Shown here piece after piece: positions 28,738 through 37,548 of a stretch of DNA of 64,000 nt; positions within the stretch are counted from its first letter, which is position 1, and every line of letters begins with the position of its first letter. The translations under genes and the position numbers were made by a program. The DNA lies in contig NZ_AP014568.1 of assembly GCF_000828895.1 (NCBI RefSeq), forward strand, positions 875,858-939,857. The letters run 5' to 3'. Source of the DNA: Serpentinimonas raichei. Its GTDB lineage: Bacteria; Pseudomonadota; Gammaproteobacteria; Burkholderiales; Burkholderiaceae_C. The notes under the pieces are model-generated. The model ran no database searches and was not told where the DNA came from. It saw nothing but the letters and a program-made list of their open reading frames with translations.

Positions 28738-29040
28738 ATGACTCAAGCCACCCTCCCAGCAGCCGCCAAGCCAAAACGCCCTTGGTACCGCGAACCCTTC
28801 TGCTGGCTGGTCTTCGGGCTTCCTGCTACCTCGGTGGTCACTTCTTTGACCATGGTTAGCATTGCAGTCAACGACCGCGACCCGGTGCTGGATCGAAATG
28901 TGCCAATGGTGCGCATCGATCCGCAGAGGGTGCAACACCTCACGCCGGAGCAGCGGGCCATTTACGAAGCCAGCTTGCGCCCGGCGCGCGAGGCGCGCAA
29001 CCACGCGGCCAGCCCAGAAATGCCGCCGCCGCGCCCCTGA
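28738..29040 (+). CDS. ccoH: FixH/CcoH-like small membrane protein
   Basis: 100 residues. RPWYREPFCWLVFGLPATSV plus one transmembrane helix (VVTSLTMVSIAV) match the N-terminal part of FixH/CcoH. The usual C-terminal periplasmic domain is replaced by a short segment (about residues 50-100) lacking the YYKEG-type motif. It follows ccoG, the standard FixH position, so a role in cbb3 assembly is likely, but it is either a short variant or a truncated form. It converges with fnr, 9 bp away. Confidence 0.7.
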   Translation: MTQATLPAAAKPKRPWYREPFCWLVFGLPATSVVTSLTMVSIAVNDRDPVLDRNVPMVRIDPQRVQHLTPEQRAIYEASLRPAREARNHAASPEMPPPRP

Positions 29041-29049
29041 CAAGGGGAT

Positions 29050-29805
29050 TCAGGAGGCTGAAATATTTCTCTCAGCCTTTGCATTGCCAGCGGCCGCATG
29101 CGGGTTGGCCAGCGCTTCCAAACCCTGAGTGTCTTTGATCAACACATAGCGCTGCTTGACTTCGATGATGTCGTCGTCCATGAAGCGCGAGAAGGTGCGG
29201 CTGACCGTCTCGAGCTTCATGCCCAGGTAGCTGCCGATTTCTTCGCGCGTCATGCGCAAAACCAGTTCGGATTGCGAGAAACCGCGCGCGTGCAGGCGCT
29301 GCACCAGGTTGAGCAAAAAGGCCGCCAGCCGCTCCTCGGCGCGCATGGTGCCCAGCAGCAGCATCACGCTCTGGTCGCGCACAATCTCGCGGCTCATGAT
29401 CTTGTGCACGTGGTGCTGCAAGGCGCTGAACTCGCGCGAGAGCTGCTCGATTTTGTCAAAGGGCAGCACGCAGACTTCGGCGTCTTCGAGCGCCACCGCG
29501 TCGCAGGCGTGTTGGTCGTGCACGATACCGTCCATGCCGATGATCTCACCCATCATCTGAAAACCGGTGACCTGATCGCGCCCATCGATGCTGGTGACGC
29601 AGGTCTTGAAAAAGCCCGAGCGCACCGCATACAGGGCCGTAAACGGTTCGCCGATAGTAAACAGGGCGGCGCCCCGCTTGACGCGGCGTCGGTTCGACAC
29701 CACGTCTTCAAGGCGCACCATCTCGGGCGCGCTCAAGCCCATCGGCAGGCACAGCTCGCGCAGGTTGCAACTGGAGCAGGCAACTTTGAGGCTCTGAATA
29801 TCCAT
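29050..29805 (-). CDS. fnr: FNR-type oxygen-sensing transcription regulator
   Basis: 251 residues. N-terminal Fe-S cysteines ACSSCNLRELC (Cys at about 11, 14 and 20) plus the fourth in HDQHACDAV near residue 107; cyclic-nucleotide-like domain; C-terminal Crp helix-turn-helix with the FNR recognition helix region GSYLGMKLETVSRTFSRF (ETVSR contacts TTGAT half-sites). This pairs it with the TTGAT-type boxes at three places in the window. ATG 29805 gives the normal N-terminus; a TTG at 29823 adds six residues. Confidence 0.95.
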   Translation of the reverse strand: MDIQSLKVACSSCNLRELCLPMGLSAPEMVRLEDVVSNRRRVKRGAALFTIGEPFTALYAVRSGFFKTCVTSIDGRDQVTGFQMMGEIIGMDGIVHDQHACDAVALEDAEVCVLPFDKIEQLSREFSALQHHVHKIMSREIVRDQSVMLLLGTMRAEERLAAFLLNLVQRLHARGFSQSELVLRMTREEIGSYLGMKLETVSRTFSRFMDDDIIEVKQRYVLIKDTQGLEALANPHAAAGNAKAERNISAS

Positions 29806-29891
29806 AGAAACGCAGCTAGACAAGCCTTGAGCTTAACCTAAGTGAGGCGGTGGACTGGCGTGCTTGGAAAAGGCGGAAAAATGCCCCTGCT

Positions 29892-29905
29892 TTGACTCAT
29901 GTCAA
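29892..29905. promoter_or_regulatory. FNR box between fnr and hemN
   Basis: TTGAC-TCAT-GTCAA, a fully symmetric FNR site. Its centre lies 57 bp before the hemN ATG (29956), so the -41.5 position predicts a start near 29940 and a short leader. The site is 94 bp from fnr and may also give autoregulation. Confidence 0.88.
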
Positions 29906-29955
29906 GGGTATTTGGCGCGCGCTGGTGCATAGTTCACCCTTAGGAGAGCCATTTT

Positions 29956-31338
29956 GTGAAACATGTGATCGACGACGGGTTGCTGCGGCGCTTTGATGTG
30001 CCCGGCCCCCGGTACACCTCATATCCCACCGCCGATCGCTTTGTCGAGGCTTTTGGCGAGGCGGATTACGCCTTGGCGCTGCAACAGCGTCGATCTGGCG
30101 GCTCCTTGGCCTTGCCGCTGTCGATCTATGTCCACATTCCCTTTTGCGAGTCGCTGTGCTACTACTGCGCCTGCAACAAGGTCATCACCAAGCACCACAG
30201 CAAGTCGGCCGAGTACCTGCGTTACCTCACGCGCGAGCTCGAAATGCAGGCCCAGCATCTGGGGCAGGGGCACGCCGTGTCGCAGATGCACCTGGGCGGC
30301 GGCACCCCGACCTTTATGAACGACGAGGAACTGGCCGACCTGATGGCCATGGTGCAGCGACACTTCACGCTGGTGCCGGGGGGCGAATACTCGATCGAGG
30401 TCGATCCGCGCACCGTCACGCCGCAGCGGCTGGAGCATTTGCACCGACTGGGATTCAACCGCCTGAGCTTTGGGGTGCAGGATTTCGACCCCACCGTGCA
30501 AAAGGCGGTGCACCGCATCCAGCCCGCCGAGCAGGTGTTCGAGCTGGTGGCGGCGGCGCGGCGCATCGGTTTCGAGTCGGTCAACGTCGATCTGATCTAC
30601 GGGCTGCCGCAGCAAACGCCCGAGTCTTTCCGCCACACGCTGGAGCGCGTGCGCGAGCTGCGCCCGGATCGCATCGCGCTCTACGCCTACGCGCACTTGC
30701 CGGCGCGCTTCAAGCCGCAGCGGCGCATCGTCACCGCCGAACTGCCGCCCGCAGCCGACAAGCTGGCCATGCTCTCGATCTCGCTCGATGTATTCAACCA
30801 GGCAGGTTATGTGTATGTGGGGATGGACCACTTCGCGCTGCCCGACGACGCGCTGGCGGTGGCCAAGCGCCAAGGGCGGCTGCATCGCAACTTCCAAGGC
30901 TACAGCACCCAGCCGGATTGCGACCTGATCGCCCTCGGGGTGTCGGCCATCGGCCGCATCGGGGCCACCTACAGCCAAAACGCCAAGACCCTAGAGGAGT
31001 ACTACGATAGCCTCAACCAAGGGCGGCTGCCGATCGTGCGCGGGCTGGCCCTGAACCGCGACGACCTGCTGCGCCGCGCCGTCATCATGGCCCTGATGTG
31101 CCAAGGGCGGCTCGATTTCGAGTCCGTCGGGCTGGCACACCTGATCGATTTCAGGTCGTATTTTGCGCGCGAGTTGGAGCGCTTGCACGAGTTCGAGGCC
31201 ATGGGCTTGCTGCGCCTGAGCCCGGGTAGCATCGAAATCAGCGACAGCGGCTGGTACTTGGTGCGCGCCATCGCCATGGTGTTTGACAAGTACTTGCAGC
31301 TAGACCGGGACCGGGCGCGCTTTTCCAAGATCATTTGA
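29956..31338 (+). CDS. hemN: Oxygen-independent coproporphyrinogen III oxidase
   Basis: 460 residues, radical-SAM enzyme that decarboxylates coproporphyrinogen III for heme synthesis without oxygen. The N-terminal RFDVPGPRYTSYPTADRF, the Fe-S motif in CESLCYYCACNK, LGGGTPTFMND and VNVDLIYGLPQQTPESF are all conserved. The C-terminal HemN domain (GRLDFESVGLAHLIDF) is complete. Placement beside fnr with an FNR box fits induction under low oxygen, when cbb3 also needs heme. Confidence 0.96.
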   Translation: MKHVIDDGLLRRFDVPGPRYTSYPTADRFVEAFGEADYALALQQRRSGGSLALPLSIYVHIPFCESLCYYCACNKVITKHHSKSAEYLRYLTRELEMQAQHLGQGHAVSQMHLGGGTPTFMNDEELADLMAMVQRHFTLVPGGEYSIEVDPRTVTPQRLEHLHRLGFNRLSFGVQDFDPTVQKAVHRIQPAEQVFELVAAARRIGFESVNVDLIYGLPQQTPESFRHTLERVRELRPDRIALYAYAHLPARFKPQRRIVTAELPPAADKLAMLSISLDVFNQAGYVYVGMDHFALPDDALAVAKRQGRLHRNFQGYSTQPDCDLIALGVSAIGRIGATYSQNAKTLEEYYDSLNQGRLPIVRGLALNRDDLLRRAVIMALMCQGRLDFESVGLAHLIDFRSYFARELERLHEFEAMGLLRLSPGSIEISDSGWYLVRAIAMVFDKYLQLDRDRARFSKII

Positions 31339-31362
31339 GCTTGGTGTTAGAGTCCAAGGTCT

Positions 31363-32073
31363 ATGTTTGAGTCCATGTTGCTCTCGGCCCTGTTGATGGG
31401 GCTGGTGGGTGGCCCGCACTGCATCGCCATGTGCGGCGCCGCTTGCGCCGGCATTGCCCACGCGGGGGAACCGCGGCGCGTGCGCGCCTTGCTCACTTTT
31501 CAATTTAGCCGTTTGATCGGTTACTCGCTGCTGGGCGCCGTGGCGGCAGGCACCGTGCAGGGTTTGGCCTTGCTGGGGCAGCACACCGCCATCATCCGCC
31601 CGCTCTGGACCCTGATGCACGTGGCGGCCCTGTTTTTGGGCCTGCTGCTGTTGCTGCAAGCGCGCCAGCCGGCCTTCATCGATGGCTGGGCCCAAGGGGT
31701 GTGGCGGCGCGCGCGCCCGGTGCTCAACAAGCTCGGCCCCAAGGCCCCGGCGGTGCTCGGGCTGGGCTGGGCGTTCATGCCCTGCGGCTTGCTTTATTCG
31801 GCGCTGCTGGTGGCCTCGCTGTCGGCCAATGTGTTCAACGGGGCGGCCGTCATGGCCGCGTTTGCGCTGGGCACCATGGTCTCGCTCACGGCAGCACCGT
31901 GGCTGCTGCTCAAGCTCAAAGACGCGCGCAGCGGCGGCTGGGGCATTCGGCTGGCCGGGCTGGCGCTGATGCTGGTCTCGGGCGTGGCGCTGTGGATGGG
32001 CATTGCGCACCCGACGGGTTTGTGGTGCGCCGAGCCGGTGGCTTTTTTGCATGCCGGCTGTGTTGTTTCATGA
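31363..32073 (+). CDS. TauE/SafE-like membrane protein of the cbb3 region
   Basis: 236 residues with about six hydrophobic segments. GPHCIAMCGAACAGIAH near the N-terminus and FMPCGLLYSALLVASLSANV in the middle match the COG2836-type sulfite-exporter/UreH-like family that accompanies cbb3 oxidase clusters. The paired Cys/His residues in membrane segments suggest metal (copper) handling rather than sulfite export, but no substrate can be assigned. It lies 24 bp after hemN and is probably cotranscribed. Confidence 0.8.
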   Translation: MFESMLLSALLMGLVGGPHCIAMCGAACAGIAHAGEPRRVRALLTFQFSRLIGYSLLGAVAAGTVQGLALLGQHTAIIRPLWTLMHVAALFLGLLLLLQARQPAFIDGWAQGVWRRARPVLNKLGPKAPAVLGLGWAFMPCGLLYSALLVASLSANVFNGAAVMAAFALGTMVSLTAAPWLLLKLKDARSGGWGIRLAGLALMLVSGVALWMGIAHPTGLWCAEPVAFLHAGCVVS

Positions 32074-32144
32074 TATGAAAAGCAGTCTTGTTGCGCTGCA
32101 ATAAATTTTTTCATATCAAAAACACTGTTTCACAATATAAAATA
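32066..32144. promoter_or_regulatory. Repeated TTTCA...ATATnAAA elements upstream of aceA
   Basis: AT-rich stretch unlike the surrounding GC-rich DNA. It contains TTTCAT-GAT-ATGAAA (32066-32080), TTTCATATCAAAA (near 32110-32123) and TTTCACAATATAAAA (near 32129-32143), spaced about 40 and 20 bp apart. The first is a perfect inverted repeat of the type bound by IclR-family regulators. It overlaps the end of the TauE/SafE-like gene. Confidence 0.5.
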
Positions 32145-32181
32145 AGAGTGTCAAGCTATTGATTTTTGTTGGAATTATTTT

Positions 32182-32197
32182 TGTCTTATATAAGACA
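32182..32197. promoter_or_regulatory. 16-bp perfect palindrome in the aceA control region
   Basis: TGTCTTATATAAGACA, perfectly symmetric, 135 bp before the aceA start codon. Symmetry and AT-rich centre fit a GntR-type operator. The cognate regulator is not encoded in the window. Confidence 0.55.
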
Positions 32198-32331
32198 TAA
32201 GATTGATGGCTGCCGTTTCTCGGGTTTACACTAAGGCTCAAGAGTGAGCGGCCGAGTCCCATGGGTCCCCAGTGGCCCCTTGGCAGCCCGGTTGCACCTC
32301 GCCCCCCTTTTTTTAACCTTCAGGAGTGAGC

Positions 32332-33663
32332 ATGACCTCTGCCATCAACAAGCAACTCAGCCGCCAGCAACAAATCGAGGCGCTGGAACTCGACTGGGCG
32401 CAAAACCCGCGCTGGAAAAGCGTCAAGCGCGGCTACTCCGCCGCCGACGTGGTGCGCCTGCGCGGCAGCGTGCAGCCCGATTACACCTACGCCCAAAACG
32501 GTGCCCGCACCCTGTGGGACAAGGTCAATGGCGGCGCCAAAAAGGGCTACGTGAACGCCTTTGGTGCCATCACCGCCGGGCAGGCGATGCAGCAGGCCAA
32601 GGCCGGGTTAGAAGCCGTGTACCTGTCGGGCTGGCAAGTGGCCGCCGACGGCAACACCAGCGAAACCATGTACCCGGACCAGTCGCTCTACGCCTACGAT
32701 TCGGTGCCGACCATGGTGCGCCGCATCAACAACACCTTCAAGCGCGCCGATGAAATCCAGTGGAGCCGCGGCATCGAGCCCGGTTCGCCCGAATTCATCG
32801 ACTACTTCCTGCCCATCGTGGCCGACGCCGAAGCCGGTTTTGGCGGCGTCCTCAACGCCTTTGAGCTGATGAAGAACATGATCGCCGCCGGTGCCGCCGG
32901 CGTGCACTTCGAAGACCAGTTGGCGGCCGTGAAAAAATGCGGCCACATGGGCGGCAAGGTGCTGGTGCCCACGCAAGAGGCGATCGAAAAACTGCTGGCA
33001 GCGCGTTTTGCCGCCGACACCATGGGCGTGCCCACCCTCATCCTGGCCCGCACCGACGCCGAAGCCGCGAACCTGATCACCAGCAACCACGACGCCAACG
33101 ACCAGCCCTTCCTCACCGGCGAGCGCACCCAGGAGGGCTTCTACCGCGTCAAGAACGGCCTCGAGCAAGCCATCAGCCGCGGTGTGGCCTACGCCCCCTA
33201 CGCCGACCTGGTGTGGTGCGAAACCGGCACCCCCGACCTCGGCTTTGCGCGCGAGTTCGCCCAGGCCGTACACGCCGCCTGCCCCGGCAAGCTGCTGTCG
33301 TACAACTGCTCGCCCTCGTTCAACTGGAAGAAAAACCTGGACGACAAGACCATCGCCGTGTTCCAGGAAGAACTCTCGGCGCTGGGCTACAAGTACCAGT
33401 TCATCACGCTGGCCGGCATCCACATCAACTGGTTCAACACCTTCCAGTTCGCCCACGCCTACGCGCGCGGCGAGGGCATGAAGCACTACGTCAACATGGT
33501 GCAAGAGCCCGAGTTCGCGGCGCGCCAGCAGGGCTACACCTTTGTGTCGCACCAGCAGGAAGTGGGCGCAGGCTACTTCGACGACGTGACCACCGTGATC
33601 CAAGGCGGCTCCTCCAGCGTCAAGGCCCTCACCGGCTCCACCGAAGAAGAGCAGTTCCACTGA
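32332..33663 (+). CDS. aceA: Isocitrate lyase
   Basis: 443 residues; splits isocitrate into glyoxylate and succinate, the entry to the glyoxylate shunt for growth on acetate or fatty acids. The catalytic loop KKCGHMGGK is present (Cys203), with SGWQVAADGN, IVADAEAGFGG, ILARTDAEAANLIT and LLSYNCSPSFNW. ATG 32332 has AGGAG six bases upstream. Single gene: preceded by a 258-bp AT-rich regulatory region and followed by a strong terminator; aceB is not adjacent. Confidence 0.97.
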   Translation: MTSAINKQLSRQQQIEALELDWAQNPRWKSVKRGYSAADVVRLRGSVQPDYTYAQNGARTLWDKVNGGAKKGYVNAFGAITAGQAMQQAKAGLEAVYLSGWQVAADGNTSETMYPDQSLYAYDSVPTMVRRINNTFKRADEIQWSRGIEPGSPEFIDYFLPIVADAEAGFGGVLNAFELMKNMIAAGAAGVHFEDQLAAVKKCGHMGGKVLVPTQEAIEKLLAARFAADTMGVPTLILARTDAEAANLITSNHDANDQPFLTGERTQEGFYRVKNGLEQAISRGVAYAPYADLVWCETGTPDLGFAREFAQAVHAACPGKLLSYNCSPSFNWKKNLDDKTIAVFQEELSALGYKYQFITLAGIHINWFNTFQFAHAYARGEGMKHYVNMVQEPEFAARQQGYTFVSHQQEVGAGYFDDVTTVIQGGSSSVKALTGSTEEEQFH

Positions 33664-33697
33664 TCTGAACTGAACCAAAAGCAGGCAGGGGAGAGCC

Positions 33698-33730
33698 AAA
33701 GCCCAGGGCAGCCGCCTTGGGCTTTTTTTG
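33698..33730 (+). terminator. Rho-independent terminator of aceA
   Basis: Stem AAAGCCCAGGG / CCTTGGGCTTT (11 bp, one wobble), 6-nt loop, then TTTT. Begins 35 bp after the aceA stop. Confidence 0.9.
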
Positions 33731-33862
33731 TGGGAAAATCGAACCCAAGATTCATTGGCAAGAACGGGAAAGGCAGCTTGGTTATGACACCGCGAACTCG
33801 CACGGAGCACCCACCGGCCCTTTAAAGGGGCGGCAGTTCGCGCCTGCACTTTTCTTTTTTTG

Positions 33863-34041
33863 CGCGGCTCTGGTGCCTACTTGCACAAGTCTTGCTGCAT
33901 TCGATCGAGCTGGCCTCCCCGGGCGCGGCGTTGCAAATCCTCGCGATGCCACGGGGCATCGCTGCGGTTAGCGCCTTGCGCGCGGGGTACCAGTTCAATC
34001 TCTGTGCTGACGCAGACTTATGCAAGTAGGCACTGGCCGCG
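33863..34041. repeat. 179-bp element bounded by long inverted repeats, upstream of thrS
   Basis: Arms GTGCCTACTTGCACAAGTCT (33873-33892) and AGACTTATGCAAGTAGGCAC (34014-34033) are inverted repeats matching at 19 of 20 positions. Outside them CGCGGC (33863-33868) pairs with GCCGCG (34036-34041). Inside is a smaller hairpin, GCGATGCC-ACG-GGGCATCGC (about 33946-33964). No credible ORF lies within. It fills most of the 335-bp gap between the aceA terminator and thrS. It could be a non-autonomous mobile element or a structured leader of thrS. Confidence 0.7.
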
Positions 34042-34065
34042 TTTTTATTTACCAATCGCCTCATC

Positions 34066-35973
34066 ATGTTGACCCTCACCCTCCCCGACGGCTCGCAGCG
34101 CCAGTTCCCCGGCCCGCTCACCGTGGCCGACGTGGCCGCCTCCATCGGCAGCGGGCTGGCCAAGGCCGCCTTGGGCGGCAAGGTCAATGGCGAACTGGTT
34201 GACACCGCGTTCCTGATCGAGCAAGATGCCCAACTGGCCATCGTCACCGCCAAAGACCCCGACGGACTGGAGCTGATCCGCCACTCCAGCGCGCACCTGC
34301 TGGCCTACGCCGTCAAAACCCTGTTCCCCGACGCGCAAGTGACCATCGGCCCGGTGATCGAGCACGGTTTTTATTACGACTTTGCCTACAAGCGCCCGTT
34401 CACGCCCGAAGACCTGGAAGCGATCGAGAAAAAAATGCTCGAACTCGCCGCCAAAGATGAAAAGATCGAGCGCCGCCTGCTCGGCCGAGACGAGGCCGTG
34501 GCGCACTTCAAGGGCATGGGCGAGCACTACAAGGCCGAGATCATCGCCGGCATCCCGAGCGGGCAGAGCCTGAGCCTGTACCGCGAGGGCGCTTTTGAGG
34601 ACCTGTGCCGCGGCCCGCACGTGCCCAGCACCGGGCGCCTCAAGCACTTCAAGCTCATGAAAGTGGCCGGGGCTTACTGGCGCGGCGACCACCGCAACGA
34701 GATGCTGCAACGCATCTACGGCACCGCCTGGGCCAGCAAGGAAGACTTGCAAGCCTACCTCAAGCGGCTCGAAGAAGCCGAGCGGCGCGACCACCGGCGC
34801 TTGGGGCGCGAGCTGGATTTGTTCCACATCGACGAACACGCGCCCGGGCTGGTGTTCTGGCACCCGCTGGGCTGGGCCCTGTGGCAGCAAGTGGAGCAGT
34901 ACATGCGCCGCATCTACCGCCAGCACGGCTACCACGAGGTGAAGGCGCCGCAGATTCTGGAGCAGACCCTGTGGGAGAAAACCGGCCACTGGGACAAGTA
35001 CCGCGACAACATGTTCATCACCGAGAGCGAAAAGCGCGACTACGCCTTGAAGCCGATGAACTGCCCCGGCCACATCCTGATCTACAAACAGGGCCTCAAG
35101 AGCTACCGCGACCTGCCGCTGCGCTACGGCGAGTTTGGTCAGTGCCACCGCAACGAGCCCTCGGGCGGCCTGCACGGCATCATGCGCGTGCGCGGCTTCA
35201 CCCAAGACGACGGCCACATCTTTTGCACCGAAGAGCAGATTTTGGCCGAGTGCGACACCTTCACCCAGGTGCTGCGCCACGTCTATGCCGATTTCGGTTT
35301 TCACGACATTTTGTACAAGGTCTCGACGCGTCCGGCGGCGCGCATCGGCTCCGACGCACAGTGGGACAAGGCCGAGCAGGCGCTGATCGACAGCCTGCGC
35401 CACGCCGGTTGCGAGTTCCAAATCTCGCCCGGCGAGGGGGCTTTTTACGGCCCCAAGATCGAGTACACCCTCAAAGACGCGATCGGGCGCGAGTGGCAGT
35501 GCGGCACCATCCAAGTCGATTTCAACCTGGCCGAACGGCTGGATGCCGAGTACGTGGCCGAAGACGGCAGCCGCCGCGCGCCGGTGATTTTGCACCGCGC
35601 CATCGTGGGCAGCCTGGAGCGCTTCATCGGCATCTTGATCGAGCAACACGCCGGTGCGCTGCCGCTGTGGCTGGCCCCGCGCCAGGTGGCGGTGCTCAAC
35701 ATCACCGACGCGCAGGCCGATACCTGTCGCGAAATTGCCAAAAAACTCGAGCACTTGGGCTTTAGAGTGGCGCTGGATTTGCGCAACGAGAAAATCACGT
35801 ATAAAATCCGAGAGTTTTCCTTGCAAAAGCTGCCCTACCTGATCGTTGTGGGCGACAAAGAGAAGGCCGCCGGGACGGTTGCTGTGCGAGCGCGTGGCAA
35901 CCAAGACCTAGGCGTCATGGCCTTCGATGATTTCGCCTTGCGTTTGCAGCACGAGCTCGATGCCAAGACTTGA
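34066..35973 (+). CDS. thrS: Threonyl-tRNA synthetase
   Basis: 635 residues, full length: N-terminal TGS domain (residues 1-62), the editing domain with [12 protein letters not shown] (zinc-like HxxxH), class II catalytic core with [10 protein letters not shown] (zinc Cys), [19 protein letters not shown] (motif 2) and motif 3 near the end of the core, then the anticodon-binding domain ([12 protein letters not shown]...). First gene of the thrS-infC-rpmI-rplT-pheST-ihfA cluster. An unusual inverted repeat ends 25 bp before its ATG. Confidence 0.97.
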   Translation: MLTLTLPDGSQRQFPGPLTVADVAASIGSGLAKAALGGKVNGELVDTAFLIEQDAQLAIVTAKDPDGLELIRHSSAHLLAYAVKTLFPDAQVTIGPVIEHGFYYDFAYKRPFTPEDLEAIEKKMLELAAKDEKIERRLLGRDEAVAHFKGMGEHYKAEIIAGIPSGQSLSLYREGAFEDLCRGPHVPSTGRLKHFKLMKVAGAYWRGDHRNEMLQRIYGTAWASKEDLQAYLKRLEEAERRDHRRLGRELDLFHIDEHAPGLVFWHPLGWALWQQVEQYMRRIYRQHGYHEVKAPQILEQTLWEKTGHWDKYRDNMFITESEKRDYALKPMNCPGHILIYKQGLKSYRDLPLRYGEFGQCHRNEPSGGLHGIMRVRGFTQDDGHIFCTEEQILAECDTFTQVLRHVYADFGFHDILYKVSTRPAARIGSDAQWDKAEQALIDSLRHAGCEFQISPGEGAFYGPKIEYTLKDAIGREWQCGTIQVDFNLAERLDAEYVAEDGSRRAPVILHRAIVGSLERFIGILIEQHAGALPLWLAPRQVAVLNITDAQADTCREIAKKLEHLGFRVALDLRNEKITYKIREFSLQKLPYLIVVGDKEKAAGTVAVRARGNQDLGVMAFDDFALRLQHELDAKT

Positions 35974-36047
35974 GTCCTAGGCTTTGCCTAGGCGGGTAAG
36001 CCCAAGCTTTTGCAAGCCTCCATTCGTTTGAACCAAAGGATTTCACC

Positions 36048-36656
36048 ATCGCTACGACTGCTCCGAACTTTCGCGATCGCCGCCACCGCGAAGAACGCGC
36101 CCACCGCCTGAACCGCGAGATTCTGGTTCCAGAAGTGCGCCTGACGGGCCCCGAAGGCGAGGCTATCGGCGTCGTCAGCATCCAAGAGGCGCTGCGCATG
36201 GCTGGTGAAATGGATGTCGATCTGGTTGAGATCGCTGCCGTGGCCAAGCCGCCGGTGTGCCGCCTGATCGATTACGGCAAGTTCAAGTACGCCGAGCAGA
36301 AGAAGGCCGCTGAAGCCAAGTCCAAGCAAAAAGTCATCGAAGTCAAGGAAATCAAGTTCCGCCCTGGCACCGACGACGGCGACTACCACATCAAAATGCG
36401 CAACATTCGCCGCTTCCTCGAAGAAGGCGACAAGTGCAAGGTGACGCTGCGTTTCCGGGGCCGTGAGATCACGCACCAGGAAATCGGGCTGGCGCTGTTG
36501 CAGCGCATCCGCGAGGAGCTCGGTGACCTGATCGTGGTGGAGCAGTTCCCCAAGCTCGAAGGGCGCCAGATGATCATGATGATTGCCCCCGGCCGCAAAA
36601 AGGCTGGGGCTGCCAAACCGGCGCCGGAAACGGCTGCCGTCGCCCAATCGGCTTAA
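36048..36656 (+). CDS. infC: Translation initiation factor IF-3, ATC start codon
   Basis: 202 residues; binds the 30S subunit, rejects wrong start codons and non-initiator tRNA. The N-domain ([40 protein letters not shown]) needs sequence upstream of the first in-frame ATG (36183), and no ATG, GTG or TTG fits. ATC at 36048 is in frame ([20 protein letters not shown]), with AAAGGA 8 bases upstream. Near-cognate AUU/AUC/AUA starts are the known feedback device of infC: IF-3 discriminates against its own start codon. The C-domain ([20 protein letters not shown]) is complete. Confidence 0.93.
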   Translation: MATTAPNFRDRRHREERAHRLNREILVPEVRLTGPEGEAIGVVSIQEALRMAGEMDVDLVEIAAVAKPPVCRLIDYGKFKYAEQKKAAEAKSKQKVIEVKEIKFRPGTDDGDYHIKMRNIRRFLEEGDKCKVTLRFRGREITHQEIGLALLQRIREELGDLIVVEQFPKLEGRQMIMMIAPGRKKAGAAKPAPETAAVAQSA

Positions 36657-36679
36657 ACGCCGCGTTGGGTGCAAAAACG

Positions 36680-36708
36680 GTGTGGGTGGGTCGCCCGCAC
36701 GGTTTTAT
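36680..36708 (+). terminator. Possible attenuator between infC and rpmI
   Basis: GTGTGGG / CCCGCAC 7-bp stem (36680-36686 with 36694-36700) followed by GGTTTTATT. Short and not certainly functional; it lies in the 126-bp leader of rpmI-rplT, where L20 control occurs in other bacteria. Confidence 0.35.
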
Positions 36709-36782
36709 TCGTGGCTCGGGGCCAGCAAGTTCGCGGTGGGTATCGCGGCGCCTCACGAGCACAATTCAAGAAGGAGCACACC

Positions 36783-36986
36783 ATGCCCAAAATGAAGACC
36801 AAGAGCAGTGCGAAAAAGCGTTTTCGCGTTCGTCCGGGTGGCACCGTCAAGCGCGGTCAAGCCTTCAAGCGTCACATCCTGACCAAGAAGAGCACCAAAA
36901 ACAAGCGCCAGTTGCGCGGTGCGGTGAATGTGCATGAGACCAATATGGGTCACATGGCGCAGATGCTGCCCTACGCTGGCCTGTAA
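36783..36986 (+). CDS. rpmI: 50S ribosomal protein L35
   Basis: 67 residues, basic, beginning [19 protein letters not shown] and carrying [16 protein letters not shown], diagnostic of bL35. AAGGAG six bases before ATG 36783. Preceded by a 126-nt leader and followed by rplT after 27 bp. Confidence 0.97.
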   Translation: MPKMKTKSSAKKRFRVRPGGTVKRGQAFKRHILTKKSTKNKRQLRGAVNVHETNMGHMAQMLPYAGL

Positions 36987-37013
36987 TTCAACCCGACGAA
37001 CAAGGAATCAACC

Positions 37014-37394
37014 ATGCCTCGCGTTAAACGTGGTGTAACGGCACGTGCCCGTCATAAAAAAGTGTTGGCTTTGGCCAAAGGTTTCCGCGGCCGCCGCGGC
37101 AATGTCTATCGCATCGCCAAACAGGCGGTGATGAAGGCCGGCCAGTACGCCTACCGCGACCGCCGCGCCCGCAAACGGGTGTTCCGCCAGCTCTGGATTG
37201 CGCGCATCAACGCCGGCTCGCGCGAGCTGGGCCTGAGCTACAGCCAGTTTGCCAACGGCCTGAAAAAAGCCAATATCGCCATCGACCGCAAGGTGCTGGC
37301 CGATCTGGCCGTGAACGACAAGGCCGCCTTTGCCCGCATCGTCGAGCAGGCGCGCGCGCATCTGGGCGCGGCTGCTGCCCCGGTGGCGGCCTGA
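37014..37394 (+). CDS. rplT: 50S ribosomal protein L20
   Basis: 126 residues. [20 protein letters not shown] and [20 protein letters not shown] are the conserved 23S-binding N-terminus; [16 protein letters not shown] is the usual C-terminus, a little longer than E. coli L20 (118). L20 is an early assembly protein and often represses its own operon by binding the leader mRNA. Confidence 0.97.
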   Translation: MPRVKRGVTARARHKKVLALAKGFRGRRGNVYRIAKQAVMKAGQYAYRDRRARKRVFRQLWIARINAGSRELGLSYSQFANGLKKANIAIDRKVLADLAVNDKAAFARIVEQARAHLGAAAAPVAA

Positions 37395-37457
37395 TCTCGC
37401 CGAGGGTTTGAGTGGCGGGTGGAGCGCTTAGGCTTCCAACCAGCCCCTTGCCCCTGA

Positions 37458-37492
37458 GGGCCAGCGCTGCACGGCACTGGCCCTTTTATTTT
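37458..37492 (+). terminator. Terminator/attenuator between rplT and pheS
   Basis: GGGCCAG-N12-CTGGCCC stem followed by TTTTATTTT, 64 bp after the rplT stop and about 57 bp before pheS. In enteric bacteria pheST is controlled by an attenuator here; whether a leader peptide exists in this genome is not clear. Confidence 0.7.
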
Positions 37493-37548
37493 GCTTCGCC
37501 CCTTTGCACTCCACAGCCCGCCCCGCGCACCTCGGAACGGATACTTCG

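Noticed and set aside
33717..33971. Small ORF between aceA and thrS
   Set aside because: It begins in the terminator and runs into the inverted repeat; no ribosome site or family match.
34045..35904. 619-codon minus-strand frame
   Set aside because: Antisense to thrS; composition is typical of a mirrored codon bias.
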